From Azonexus sp. (GTDB lineage Bacteria > Pseudomonadota > Gammaproteobacteria > Burkholderiales > Rhodocyclaceae), in contig JAUYSK010000016.1 in NCBI GenBank assembly GCA_030696345.1, positions 248,001 through 312,000 of the forward strand: 64,000 nt of DNA. The letters are read 5' to 3'. The position numbers were made by a program, and so were the translations under genes. The notes under the pieces were generated by a model. That model was not told the origin of the DNA, did no database searches, and was given only the letters and a program-made list of their open reading frames with translations. Of the stretch, positions 25,997 to 34,823 are shown one piece after another (the first letter of the stretch is position 1; every line of letters starts with the position of its first letter).

Positions 25997-27186
25997 TGAT
26001 AAGGGTCGATGTTCCATTTTTCGTAATTCTCAAAGCTGGCGATACGGTCCGGCGCATTGGCGAGATCGATGATTTCCGGCGGAATGTAATGCTGTTTGCC
26101 GGCGTGATAGAAAACTCGCACTCTGGGTTCGAGCAGACTTTTCTCATTCTGCTCGATAACGACGCCGAGGCGCTTGCTTTCGAGCTGAACCAGCGTGCCG
26201 GCCGGATAAATCCCGATGGCACGAATGAAGGCATGGACCAGTTTCGGATCAAAGTGGTGGCTGCTCCATTCGAGCAGTTTCTTCAGGGCTTCGGTTGGCG
26301 ACATGCCCTTGTGGTAGACCCGATCCGACGAAATGGCATCGTAGACATCGACGATGGCGGCCATCTGGCCAAACAGGGAAATATTGTCGCCGGCCAGCTT
26401 GTGCGGGTAGCCGGTGCCGTCAAAACGTTCGTGGTGTTCGCCAGTCACCTGCATGGCAACCTCGCTGACGCCCGGGGTCTGCGCCAGCAGGCTGACGCCG
26501 AGATCGACATGATCCTGCATTCGGGAAAACTCGTCTTCGGTCAGTTTGGCCGGCTTGTTGAGGATGGCATCAGGCACCCGGGCCTTGCCGACATCGTGCA
26601 GCAAGCCGCCAAGGGCGAGCTCCTTGATGACGCCTTTTTCCAGCTGCATGCCCCGGCCGAACGCGACCATCAGCGCACAGACGCTGACCGAGTGCTGAAA
26701 AGTGTAATTGTCATGGGTCTTGAGCCGGGCCAGCGGCAGCAGCGCATCCTGATTGCGAAAAATGGATTCCACCATGTTCTCGACCAGCGGCTCGATCTTG
26801 TCGACCTCGATCTGCTGGCCCAGGCGAATATCGTCCATCATGTGGCGGACTATCTTGTTGGCCTCGCCATGCAGTCGGCGGGCTTGCGCTGTCTCGCTTC
26901 TCAGCTCGGCGACTAGCGGCTTTTCTGCCTGCTTCTCGGCAATTTTCTGCAGGCGCTGATCAAGATCGGCACTGACTTCGTGCTGGGTTGGCGCGGAAAA
27001 AACATCCGCCCCCTTCTCCGTATCGATATACAGCGTCTTGATGCCGAGATTGAATATCTTTTCCACTGTCGCCTGGTCGCGGACATGGAAGGTGCTGGTG
27101 ACGAAGGGATGATCCAGCCAGCCGCAATTCAGGTCATGGATATACATGCCCGGTTTGAGTTGGTCGGCACTAATCTGCTTGATCAT
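25981..27186 (-). CDS. HD-GYP domain c-di-GMP phosphodiesterase (DUF3391 N-domain)
   Basis: A 401-residue protein with the same architecture as 24194-25405: DUF3391 (MIKQISADQLKPGMYIHDLN) then HD-GYP. Here the catalytic residues are intact: HDVGK at 197-201 and HHERFDGTGYP at 251-261. It should hydrolyse c-di-GMP to GMP. It is the first gene of a three-gene - strand unit and lies 53 bp from the divergent ABC-F gene. Confidence 0.93.
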   Translation of the reverse strand: MIKQISADQLKPGMYIHDLNCGWLDHPFVTSTFHVRDQATVEKIFNLGIKTLYIDTEKGADVFSAPTQHEVSADLDQRLQKIAEKQAEKPLVAELRSETAQARRLHGEANKIVRHMMDDIRLGQQIEVDKIEPLVENMVESIFRNQDALLPLARLKTHDNYTFQHSVSVCALMVAFGRGMQLEKGVIKELALGGLLHDVGKARVPDAILNKPAKLTEDEFSRMQDHVDLGVSLLAQTPGVSEVAMQVTGEHHERFDGTGYPHKLAGDNISLFGQMAAIVDVYDAISSDRVYHKGMSPTEALKKLLEWSSHHFDPKLVHAFIRAIGIYPAGTLVQLESKRLGVVIEQNEKSLLEPRVRVFYHAGKQHYIPPEIIDLANAPDRIASFENYEKWNIDPYQWLPA

Positions 27187-27239
27187 GCGGGGGATTCTAG
27201 CAGCCCACCGCTATAATTCGCGGCCCAAGGAAGCCCAAA

Positions 27240-29144
27240 ATGATCGCCCTCCGTCAAGTCACTTTCGCCCGTGCCGGCCGCCCGCTGGTCATCGATGCCT
27301 CCGTTCAGCTGCATGCCGGCTGGAAGGTGGGCGTCGTCGGCGCCAACGGCTGCGGCAAGTCCAGTCTGTTCGCACTGCTCGCCAACGAACTGCATGCCGA
27401 ATCCGGCGATGTTGAACTACCGGCCACCTGGCAAATTGCCCGCGTCACCCAGGAAACACCGGCCCTGCCGGATGCGGCGCTCGATTTCGTTCTCGACGGT
27501 GACGTTGAACTGCGCCGGGTCGAACGCGAAATACTGGCGGCCGAAGCGGCTGGCGACGGCGTCGCAATCGGCCACCTGCATGCCCGCTACGGCGAAATCG
27601 AAGGTTACTCGGCCAAGGCTCGGGCGGCCGAAGTGCTGCATGGCCTCGGCTTTTCCGATGCCGATTTCACCCGGCCCGTGGCCGAATTTTCCGGCGGCTG
27701 GCGCGTCCGGCTCAACCTTGCCCGCGCCCTCTCCTGCCGCGCCGACCTGTTGCTGCTCGACGAACCGACCAACCACCTCGATCTTGACGCCGTTTTCTGG
27801 CTCGAAAGCTGGTTGAAGAACACGCCAGCCACGCTGTTGCTGATCTCCCACGACCGTGATTTTCTCGACGCCGTGGTCGGCCAGATTCTCGCCATCGACC
27901 TTCAGCGCCTGACCCTGACCACCGGCGGGTATTCCGATTACGAACGGGCTCGCGCCGCGCGCCTGTCCACCCAGCAATCGGCGTATGAAGCGCAGCAGCG
28001 GGAAATCGCCCACCTCAACAGCTTCATCGACCGCTTCCGCGCCAAGGCCACCAAGGCCCGCCAGGCACAAAGCCGGATCAAGATGCTGGAGCGGATGGAA
28101 ACGGTCGCTGCCGCCCACGTTGATTCGCCCTTCCATTTCGCCTTCCGGCAGCCAGATGCACTACCCGACCCTTTGCTGAGCGTTGAAAAAGCTGCTGCAG
28201 GCTATGTTGACCGCAGCATTCTGCAAAATATCTCGCTCACGCTGCGACCGGGCTGCCGCATTGGCCTGCTTGGCCGCAACGGTGCCGGCAAATCGACGCT
28301 GGTCAAGCTGCTGGCCGGCACCATCGCCCAGCAGGGCGGTGAGCGCAAGGAAGCCAAGGCGCTGAACATCGGCTACTTCGCCCAGCACCAACTCGAACAG
28401 TTGCGTCTGGACGAATCGCCGCTGCAACATCTGGCCCGCCTCGAACCGACGACGCCGGAACAGGAATTGCGCGACTACATCGGTGGTTTCGACTTTCGTG
28501 GCGACATGGCGATGCGCGCCATCGAACCCTTCTCCGGCGGCGAAAAATCGCGGCTGGCGCTGGCTCTGCTGATCCGCACCAAGCCCAACCTGCTGCTGCT
28601 CGATGAGCCGACCAACCACCTCGACCTCGAAATGCGCGAAGCCCTGACCTTCGCGCTGCAGGACTACGAAGGCGGCGTTGTTTTTGTCTCACACGACCGC
28701 CACCTGCTGCGCACCTGCGCCGACGAACTGCTGCTGGTCGCCGATGGCAAGGTCAGCGAATTCGATGGCGACCTGGACGACTACGCTGCCTGGCTGGCCA
28801 ACCAGCGCATGGCTGAAAAAGCGCAGGAGCCGGAGTTTGCCGCTGAAAAAACTGACCGTCTGCAACAACGGGCTGACGCCAAGGCTAGCCGGCAAGCCCT
28901 GCTCGCCCAGCGTCGCCCGTTGATCAAGGAAATCGAGCAGCTGGAAAAGAAGATGGCCAAATGGAACGAGGAAAAGGCCATGCTCGACACCAGGCTGGCC
29001 GACCCGGCGCTCTATGCTGCGGTCGACCGGCGGGAAAGCGATGAATTGCACCGGCAGGCGGCCAAGCTGGTCGATGAGATTGGCGCTGCCGAAGAGCGCT
29101 GGCTGGATGCCCAGCACGAGCTGGAATCGTTGCCACCGGCTTGA
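27240..29144 (+). CDS. ABC-F family ATPase (YheS-like)
   Basis: A 634-residue protein with two ATP-binding cassettes and no membrane domain. Walker A motifs are GANGCGKSS (about 33-41) and GRNGAGKST (about 345-353). Signature motifs are FSGGWRVRL and FSGGEKSRLAL, and Walker B is LLLLDEPTNHLDLD / LLLLDEPTNHLDLE. The inter-domain linker is typical of ABC-F proteins that work on the ribosome. A C-terminal coiled coil (IEQLEKKMAKWNEEKAML) resembles YheS/Uup. The exact ribosomal role is not readable here. Confidence 0.93.
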   Translation: MIALRQVTFARAGRPLVIDASVQLHAGWKVGVVGANGCGKSSLFALLANELHAESGDVELPATWQIARVTQETPALPDAALDFVLDGDVELRRVEREILAAEAAGDGVAIGHLHARYGEIEGYSAKARAAEVLHGLGFSDADFTRPVAEFSGGWRVRLNLARALSCRADLLLLDEPTNHLDLDAVFWLESWLKNTPATLLLISHDRDFLDAVVGQILAIDLQRLTLTTGGYSDYERARAARLSTQQSAYEAQQREIAHLNSFIDRFRAKATKARQAQSRIKMLERMETVAAAHVDSPFHFAFRQPDALPDPLLSVEKAAAGYVDRSILQNISLTLRPGCRIGLLGRNGAGKSTLVKLLAGTIAQQGGERKEAKALNIGYFAQHQLEQLRLDESPLQHLARLEPTTPEQELRDYIGGFDFRGDMAMRAIEPFSGGEKSRLALALLIRTKPNLLLLDEPTNHLDLEMREALTFALQDYEGGVVFVSHDRHLLRTCADELLLVADGKVSEFDGDLDDYAAWLANQRMAEKAQEPEFAAEKTDRLQQRADAKASRQALLAQRRPLIKEIEQLEKKMAKWNEEKAMLDTRLADPALYAAVDRRESDELHRQAAKLVDEIGAAEERWLDAQHELESLPPA

Positions 29145-29231
29145 TTCCAGCGGGATTGTTCGGTGTACAGGGTGTAATATCGTTACAGGGAGTTGGGATG
29201 ATGATAGCCAAGGTGCGGGACTGCTTTTTTA

Positions 29232-29304
29232 AGTCGTCATGTCGGGCTTGACCCGGAATACGACCTTCGCGCTCTGGATTCCCGCCGGCGCGGGAATGAC
29301 AACC
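29232..29304. repeat. Intergenic hairpin repeat with ATTCCC-N8-GGGAAT
   Basis: The sequence holds a hairpin ATTCCC GCCGGCGC GGGAAT (29278-29297) preceded by a second inverted pair (TCGGGCTTGACCCGG region near 29241-29258). This style of repeat is widespread between genes of many proteobacteria and resembles Neisseria dRS3 elements in design. It lies in the 208-bp gap before the PhnD-like gene. Confidence 0.6.
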
Positions 29305-29352
29305 TAAAAGCTGTTTTCGTGGATCACTCAGCTACCTGCCAGGAGGAACGGC

Positions 29353-30207
29353 ATGCTCAGGAAAAGACGATTGATGCTTCTTGGTGGCCTCGGCTTGCTG
29401 GCAGCCGGCGCCCCTCTTGCCCAGGAAAAACCAGCCAAGGCGCTGACCCTCGGGCTGATGCCCTACTTGAGTACGCGCACCCTGCTGGCCACCTACCAGC
29501 CGATCGCCAACGCCCTGGAGCGCGATCTGCAACAACCGGTACAGGTCGTCACCGCGCCGGACTTCGACACCTTCGTCAAACGGGTTTTCGACGGTGATTA
29601 TGATGTCACCGTGCTCGCCCCGCACTACGCCCGCATCGCCATGAAGGATTATGGCTACAAGACGCTGTTGATGCACAAATCACCGATCCGCAGCGCGATC
29701 GTTACCCATCGCAACAATCCACTGACCAGCCTGAAGGATTTGCGCAACCAGTCGATTTCCATCGTCGAACGCAGCGCCCTGGTCGTCATCGGCGGCGCCG
29801 TCGCTCTGGCCGACGAGGGACTGAAGGAAGATATCGATTACCGCTTCGTTGAAACCGTAACGCATTCGAGCGCACTGCACAGTGCCCTTTCCGGCAAGAC
29901 CCGGGCCGCCATCATCTCGTATGCGACGCTCATGCTCGCCTCGCCCGAGCTGCAGCAGGAAGCCGTCGTATTTCGTGAGTTGGCAAAAATTCCGGGGCTG
30001 TTCTACCTTGCCCACAACCGGCTTGCCGAAACCAGACAGGCTGCGATCAAGGCAGCATTGCTGAATTTCGAGCCGACGGCCGAAGGCAAGATTTTCTTTG
30101 AAAAAACTTCACACGGCGGATTTCGTGAGCCGACCCGTGAAGACTACGATGCTCTCGACCGCTTGCTGCCCGAAACCCGTCGTTTGCTCGGCAATATCGC
30201 CCGCTAG
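29353..30207 (+). CDS. PhnD-like periplasmic substrate-binding protein
   Basis: A 284-residue exported protein. The N-terminus (MLRKRRLMLLGGLGLLAAGAPLAQ) is a signal peptide with an arginine pair that could use the Tat route. The body shows the phosphate/phosphonate-binding PhnD pattern (TLGLMPYLSTRTLLATYQPI, YDVTVLAPHYARIA, SIVERSALVVIGGAVALADE). No permease or ATPase gene is nearby; instead it is followed 5 bp later by a GGDEF-EAL membrane protein. It may act as the ligand-sensing half of a signalling pair rather than in transport. Confidence 0.87.
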   Translation: MLRKRRLMLLGGLGLLAAGAPLAQEKPAKALTLGLMPYLSTRTLLATYQPIANALERDLQQPVQVVTAPDFDTFVKRVFDGDYDVTVLAPHYARIAMKDYGYKTLLMHKSPIRSAIVTHRNNPLTSLKDLRNQSISIVERSALVVIGGAVALADEGLKEDIDYRFVETVTHSSALHSALSGKTRAAIISYATLMLASPELQQEAVVFRELAKIPGLFYLAHNRLAETRQAAIKAALLNFEPTAEGKIFFEKTSHGGFREPTREDYDALDRLLPETRRLLGNIAR

Positions 30208-30212
30208 CCAGG

Positions 30213-32609
30213 ATGCTCCTCTTCAATTCGTTCCACTCGTTGCGCAGCAAGCTGATTGCCCTGACCGTGGCGGTCGAGCTGGTGATGCTCAGCGCCATCG
30301 TCTGGAACAGCGAGCGTCTGGCCGAAGAGCATCTGACCCGGCAATTCGAATTGCGCCGGGCCGAAATCACCAGCCTGCTCCAGGCCGCCATTGGCCCGGC
30401 CATGGCCCAGCGCGACTATGCCGCCGTCAGCGATACGCTGCGCTCGGCACAGCAACTGCAGGGCCTGAAATACCTCGTGATGTTCGACGAGGAAGGGCAA
30501 CGGGTCGCTAGCGCCAATCTGGCCCGGGAATCGCCCGTTCCTGCGGTGGACGCCTTTAATGGCGATATTTCCCGCCTTGAGTATCTGCATTCGCGCATTC
30601 CCGTCCAGCTCGAAGGGCGCAGCTATGGCGAACTGCAGATCGGCATCGATCTCAGCTTCCTGCGTGAAGTACGCCAGACCTTGCTGACCCAGAACGTCGT
30701 TCTGGCGGCACTCGGCATCCTGATTTCGACCCTGTTCCTCGGCGCGCTGGCCCACCGCCTGACCCGACGCCTCGATCTCCTTACCCGGGCCAGCCAGGAT
30801 CTTGAAGCCGGCCGCCCCTTCACCTCCGTGCCGGGAACGGCCGTTGACGATCTGGGCACCGTCGTCCATGCCTTTAACAACATGGCCACCGCCCTGGAAC
30901 GGCGCATCAAGCAGCTCAGCGACTCGGAAGCTGAACAGCGGGCCCAGGCCGAAGCCATCGATATCGAGCGTTCCCGTCTCGATGCGCTGCTTGCTGCCAT
31001 GCGCATAGGCCTGGTCTTCGTCTCGCGCAGCAATCAGGTGGCCTACCTCAACCCCTCATTTCATCAACTCTGGGAGCTCGACCCCAGCACTCTGGCAGCC
31101 GCGCCGAGCATCATCGAACTTCGGACAGCGCTCGGCAATATCGGCACTTTGTTGCATGCGGTCGAGCTTCAAACGCTATTCAACGGTGACGGCACACAGA
31201 TCGAGATCGAGCTGAGTGATGGCCGGATCATCACCCAGCACAGCGTCCCGGTTAAAAACCAGACTGGTGGCGAAAGCGGTCGGCTATGGATTTTCGAAGA
31301 TATCACCAGTGAGCGGCAGATTGCCGAACGCCTGATCTTCATGGCCGAACGCGACCCGCTGACGACGCTTGCCAACCGCAGCCGCTTCGATGCCGAACTC
31401 GGCCGCCTGATGGCCCTGCGCCGGCGCAATCCCGGCATTTCCGGCGCCCTGCTTTACTTCGATCTTGATGAATTCAAGTACATCAACGACACCTATGGCC
31501 ACCGCGCCGGCGATAGCGTTCTGGTGCGAACCGCCGACGTGGTCGGTGCCATGGTCCGCAGCAATGAAGTGCTGGCCCGATTGGGTGGCGACGAGTTCGC
31601 CATCATTGTGCCCGGCGCCAACCTGAGCAGTGCGCAGAGCATGGCGGAACGCCTGATCGAAGCTGTCTCCCAGATGATTTTCGAGTTCAACGGTCGCCGC
31701 CTGGGGCTGACCATCAGTCTTGGCATTGCGCTCTTTCCCGAACACGGCGAGACGGCCGAGGAACTGGTTTCCCATGCCGATGCAGCGATGTATCAGGCCA
31801 AACACGCTGGCAAGAATTGCTGGCGCTTGTATCGCCCGGATCTTGACCAATCCGAGTCAATGCTGGCTCAGTTGGGTTGGAACGAAAAAATCCAGACTGC
31901 CCTTCAGGATGGCCGCTTCGTGCTGCACTTCCAGGGCGTGCATTCCTGCCAGACCGGCGCCATCTCCCACTACGAAGCACTGGTCCGCATGATCGACCCG
32001 AACGATCCGGGCAACCTGCTACTGCCCGGTGCCTTCATCCCGTCGGCCGAGCGTAGCGGGCGGATTGTCGATATCGACCGCTGGGTGATGCAGGCTGCTA
32101 TCCGCAAGCTGGCTGCAACCCCGGACTTGCCAGCGCTGGCAATCAACATCTCGGCGCGCTCTTTTGATGATCCTTCCCTCGCCGCTTCGATCAGTGCGTT
32201 GCTGGCCGAGTTTCACGTGGAACCGCGCCGCCTCATTGTCGAACTGACCGAAACCGCCGCGCTCTCCAACATGCAGGATTCGGAACGTTTCATCAGCGAT
32301 ATCCGGGCGCTGGGCTGTACCGTCTGCCTGGATGATTTCGGCGTCGGCTTCTCGTCGTTTGCCTACCTGAAACACCTGTCGGCCGATGTCCTGAAGATCG
32401 ATGGCATGTTCATTCGCGGCCTTCTGACCAGCAAGGAAGATCAGGTCTTCGTCCGGGCCATTGTCGAAGTGGCGCGCGGACTGGGCAAAAAGACCGTGGC
32501 CGAATTTGTCGGCGATGCCGAAACCCTGTCGCTGTTGGCTTCGCTCGGTGTCGACTATGCCCAGGGCTTCTATCTTTCGCGGCCAGTTCCCGAAATAAGC
32601 GCTGCCTGA
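30213..32609 (+). CDS. Membrane GGDEF-EAL c-di-GMP signalling protein with HAMP and PAS
   Basis: A 798-residue protein. It has a first membrane helix (about 9-28), a periplasmic region of about 140 residues, a second helix (about 165-190, VVLAALGILISTLFLGALAH), HAMP (to about 245), a PAS-like domain (about 255-370), GGDEF (LARLGGDEFAII, near 457) and EAL (HYEALVRM near 587, then DDFGVGFSSFAYL). Both catalytic motifs are intact, so it can be a cyclase, a phosphodiesterase or both. Its close coupling to the PhnD-like gene suggests that the binding protein docks on the periplasmic part. Confidence 0.93.
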   Translation: MLLFNSFHSLRSKLIALTVAVELVMLSAIVWNSERLAEEHLTRQFELRRAEITSLLQAAIGPAMAQRDYAAVSDTLRSAQQLQGLKYLVMFDEEGQRVASANLARESPVPAVDAFNGDISRLEYLHSRIPVQLEGRSYGELQIGIDLSFLREVRQTLLTQNVVLAALGILISTLFLGALAHRLTRRLDLLTRASQDLEAGRPFTSVPGTAVDDLGTVVHAFNNMATALERRIKQLSDSEAEQRAQAEAIDIERSRLDALLAAMRIGLVFVSRSNQVAYLNPSFHQLWELDPSTLAAAPSIIELRTALGNIGTLLHAVELQTLFNGDGTQIEIELSDGRIITQHSVPVKNQTGGESGRLWIFEDITSERQIAERLIFMAERDPLTTLANRSRFDAELGRLMALRRRNPGISGALLYFDLDEFKYINDTYGHRAGDSVLVRTADVVGAMVRSNEVLARLGGDEFAIIVPGANLSSAQSMAERLIEAVSQMIFEFNGRRLGLTISLGIALFPEHGETAEELVSHADAAMYQAKHAGKNCWRLYRPDLDQSESMLAQLGWNEKIQTALQDGRFVLHFQGVHSCQTGAISHYEALVRMIDPNDPGNLLLPGAFIPSAERSGRIVDIDRWVMQAAIRKLAATPDLPALAINISARSFDDPSLAASISALLAEFHVEPRRLIVELTETAALSNMQDSERFISDIRALGCTVCLDDFGVGFSSFAYLKHLSADVLKIDGMFIRGLLTSKEDQVFVRAIVEVARGLGKKTVAEFVGDAETLSLLASLGVDYAQGFYLSRPVPEISAA

Positions 32610-32652
32610 TCGGGTAAAATGCTCGTTTTTCGCATTCCGCAGGGAGTTGGCC

Positions 32653-33264
32653 GTGCAAATCGTCTGTCTTGACCTCGAAGGGGTCCTGGTTCCGGAAATC
32701 TGGATCGAATTCGCCGAACGCACCGGCATCCCCGAACTCAAGCGCACGACGCGCGACGAACCGGATTACGACAAGCTGATGACCTACCGCCTGAACATCC
32801 TGCGCGAGCACAAGCTTGGCCTGCCGGATATCCAGAAAGTAATCGGCGAAATGGGCCCGATGTTGGGCGCCCGCGCCTTCCTCGACCAATTGCGCGAGGA
32901 TTATCAGGTCGTCATCCTGTCCGACACCTTCTACGAATTCGCCCATCCGTTGATGCGCCAGCTTGGCTGGCCGACACTGTTCTGCCATTCGCTGGAAGCT
33001 GACGCTTCGGGCATGCTGGTCGCCTACCATCTGCGCATGCCGGACCAGAAGCGCGAAGCGGTCAAACGCTTCAAGGAACTGAAATTCACCATCGTCGCTG
33101 CCGGTGATTCGTACAACGATACCGCGATGCTTGGCGAAGCCCACGGCGGCATCCTGTTTCACCCGCCCGAGAACGTCATCCGTGAATTCCCGCAGTACCC
33201 TGTCGTCTTGAACTATGACGATCTGCGCACTGAAATTGACAAAGCTTTCGCCAAAGTCGCCTGA
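32653..33264 (+). CDS. thrH: ThrH: phosphoserine phosphatase / homoserine phosphotransferase
   Basis: A 203-residue HAD-superfamily enzyme. The nucleophile motif is CLDLEGVLVPEIW, an unusual DLEG form that distinguishes ThrH from SerB (DxDxT). Motif II is VVILSDTFYEF, and the metal motif is VAAGDSYNDTAML. ThrH dephosphorylates phosphoserine and can move phosphate to homoserine. The GTG at 32653 lies 6 bp after AGGGAG and is preferred to a TTG at 32647. It ends 7 bp before purU. Confidence 0.92.
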   Translation: MQIVCLDLEGVLVPEIWIEFAERTGIPELKRTTRDEPDYDKLMTYRLNILREHKLGLPDIQKVIGEMGPMLGARAFLDQLREDYQVVILSDTFYEFAHPLMRQLGWPTLFCHSLEADASGMLVAYHLRMPDQKREAVKRFKELKFTIVAAGDSYNDTAMLGEAHGGILFHPPENVIREFPQYPVVLNYDDLRTEIDKAFAKVA

Positions 33265-33271
33265 GCTGGAA

Positions 33272-34135
33272 ATGCCCAGCAACCGTTTCTACACGCTCTC
33301 CGCCTCCTGCCCCGATCAGGTCGGCATCATCGCCAAAGTTTCCGGCTTTATTGCCAGTAACGGTGGCTGGATCCTCGAATCGAGTTTCCACTCCGATGTA
33401 CTGACCAGCCGCTATTTCATGCGCATCGAGATCAAGGCCGATTCGCTGCCTTTCCTGCTCGCCGAATTCCGCGAACGTTTCGGCAAGGAAGTCGGTGAGC
33501 CGCTGCAAATGGACTGGCGAATCAACGACAGCGCCGTCAAGCGACGCGTGGTCGTGCTGGTTTCCAAGCAGGAACATTGCCTGTATGACCTGCTCGCGCG
33601 CTGGCAAGCCAAGGAACTCGACATCGAGATTCCCTGCGTCATTTCCAACCACGACACTTTCCGTGGCTTTGTCGAATGGCACGGCATCCCCTTCCACCAT
33701 GTGCCGGTGACCGGGGACAACAAGCAGGGCGCCTACGCCGAAATGCAGCGAATTTTTGACGACGTGCGCGGTGATTCGATGGTGCTGGCCCGCTACATGC
33801 AAATTCTCTCGCCGGAACTGTGCGACGCGCTCTCCGGCAGGATCATCAACATCCACCACAGCTTCCTGCCCAGTTTCGCCGGCGCCAAGCCTTACCATCA
33901 GGCCTACACGCGAGGCGTCAAACTGATTGGCGCGACCTGCCATTACGTCACCAGCGAACTCGATGCCGGCCCGATCATTGAGCAGGACGTCATCCGCATC
34001 GATCATTCCGATTCACCGGAAGACATGGTGCGCTACGGCAAGGACATCGAGAAAACCGTACTCGCCCGCGGCCTGCGCTACCACCTCGAAGACCGGGTAC
34101 TGGTGCATGGCAGCAAGACTGTCGTTTTCCGCTAA
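33272..34135 (+). CDS. purU: Formyltetrahydrofolate deformylase
   Basis: A 287-residue enzyme with an N-terminal ACT domain (YTLSASCPDQVGIIAKVSGF) and a C-terminal formyltransferase-like domain. The catalytic block is HHSFLPSFAGAKPYHQAYTR, with GATCHYVTSELDAGPIIEQ and the late aspartate in DMVRYGKDIEK. It hydrolyses 10-formyl-THF to formate and THF to balance one-carbon pools. It sits 3 bp before the isochorismatase-family gene. Confidence 0.95.
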   Translation: MPSNRFYTLSASCPDQVGIIAKVSGFIASNGGWILESSFHSDVLTSRYFMRIEIKADSLPFLLAEFRERFGKEVGEPLQMDWRINDSAVKRRVVVLVSKQEHCLYDLLARWQAKELDIEIPCVISNHDTFRGFVEWHGIPFHHVPVTGDNKQGAYAEMQRIFDDVRGDSMVLARYMQILSPELCDALSGRIINIHHSFLPSFAGAKPYHQAYTRGVKLIGATCHYVTSELDAGPIIEQDVIRIDHSDSPEDMVRYGKDIEKTVLARGLRYHLEDRVLVHGSKTVVFR

Positions 34136-34138
34136 GCC

Positions 34139-34708
34139 ATGCTGATCAGGCGTGAGCAGTCCCTGTTGGTGGTCGTCGATGTCCAGGAAAAACTGGCGCC
34201 GGCGATCTTCGAGGGCGAAGTGGCAATCGCCAATAATGTTCGCCTGCTTACTGCCGCCCGGCAGCTTGGCGTGCCGAGCTTCATTTCCGAGCAATACGTC
34301 CGTGGCCTCGGTCACAGCGTGGTCGAAATTCAGAACGCTGCGACCATAGAAACAACGGCTGGCCCCAGGGTCAACGCCCATTTTTTCGAGAAAACCCATT
34401 TCTCCTGCACTGGCGAAGCCGGCGTCGTCGATATGCTGCGCGCCACCGGCCGTCAGCAGATCATCCTGACCGGCATGGAAACCCATGTCTGTGTGCTGCA
34501 AACTGCTTTCGGACTGCTTGGCGCCGGGTTTGACGTCTATCTGGTGGCTGATGCGGCCTCCTCACGCACCCGGGAAAATCGGAACCTGGCCATTGAGCGC
34601 ATGCGCGCCGAGGGTGCCCAGATAGTGTCCACCGAAATGGTTCTTTTCGAGTGGCTGCAAAAGGCCGGAACCGACGAGTTCCGCCGCCTGCTCCCGCTGA
34701 TCAAATAA
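34139..34708 (+). CDS. Isochorismatase-family cysteine hydrolase
   Basis: A 189-residue hydrolase with the Asp-Lys-Cys triad visible as Asp14 (VVVDVQEKL), Lys85 (FEKTHFSC) and Cys118 (ETHVCVLQTA). The family includes nicotinamidases and other amidases; this group (YcaC-like/MAR1-like) has no firmly known substrate. It is the last gene of the thrH-purU run and converges on the amtB terminator. Confidence 0.9.
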   Translation: MLIRREQSLLVVVDVQEKLAPAIFEGEVAIANNVRLLTAARQLGVPSFISEQYVRGLGHSVVEIQNAATIETTAGPRVNAHFFEKTHFSCTGEAGVVDMLRATGRQQIILTGMETHVCVLQTAFGLLGAGFDVYLVADAASSRTRENRNLAIERMRAEGAQIVSTEMVLFEWLQKAGTDEFRRLLPLIK

Positions 34709-34768
34709 TCGACTGCTGCGGTCGACCGACCCTGAGCGGCAAAATCAGGCATATCCAGAACTTCGGCC

Positions 34769-34796
34769 AAAAAAAGCGGGCACCCGAAGGTGCCCG
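34769..34796 (-). terminator. Rho-independent terminator of the amtB operon
   Basis: A perfect 8-bp stem (CGGGCACC / GGTGCCCG) with loop CGAA, followed on the - strand by a seven-U run. It lies 27 bp after the amtB stop. Confidence 0.92.
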
Positions 34797-34823
34797 AAGG
34801 GAGAGAGACTACAAAACTTTTGT

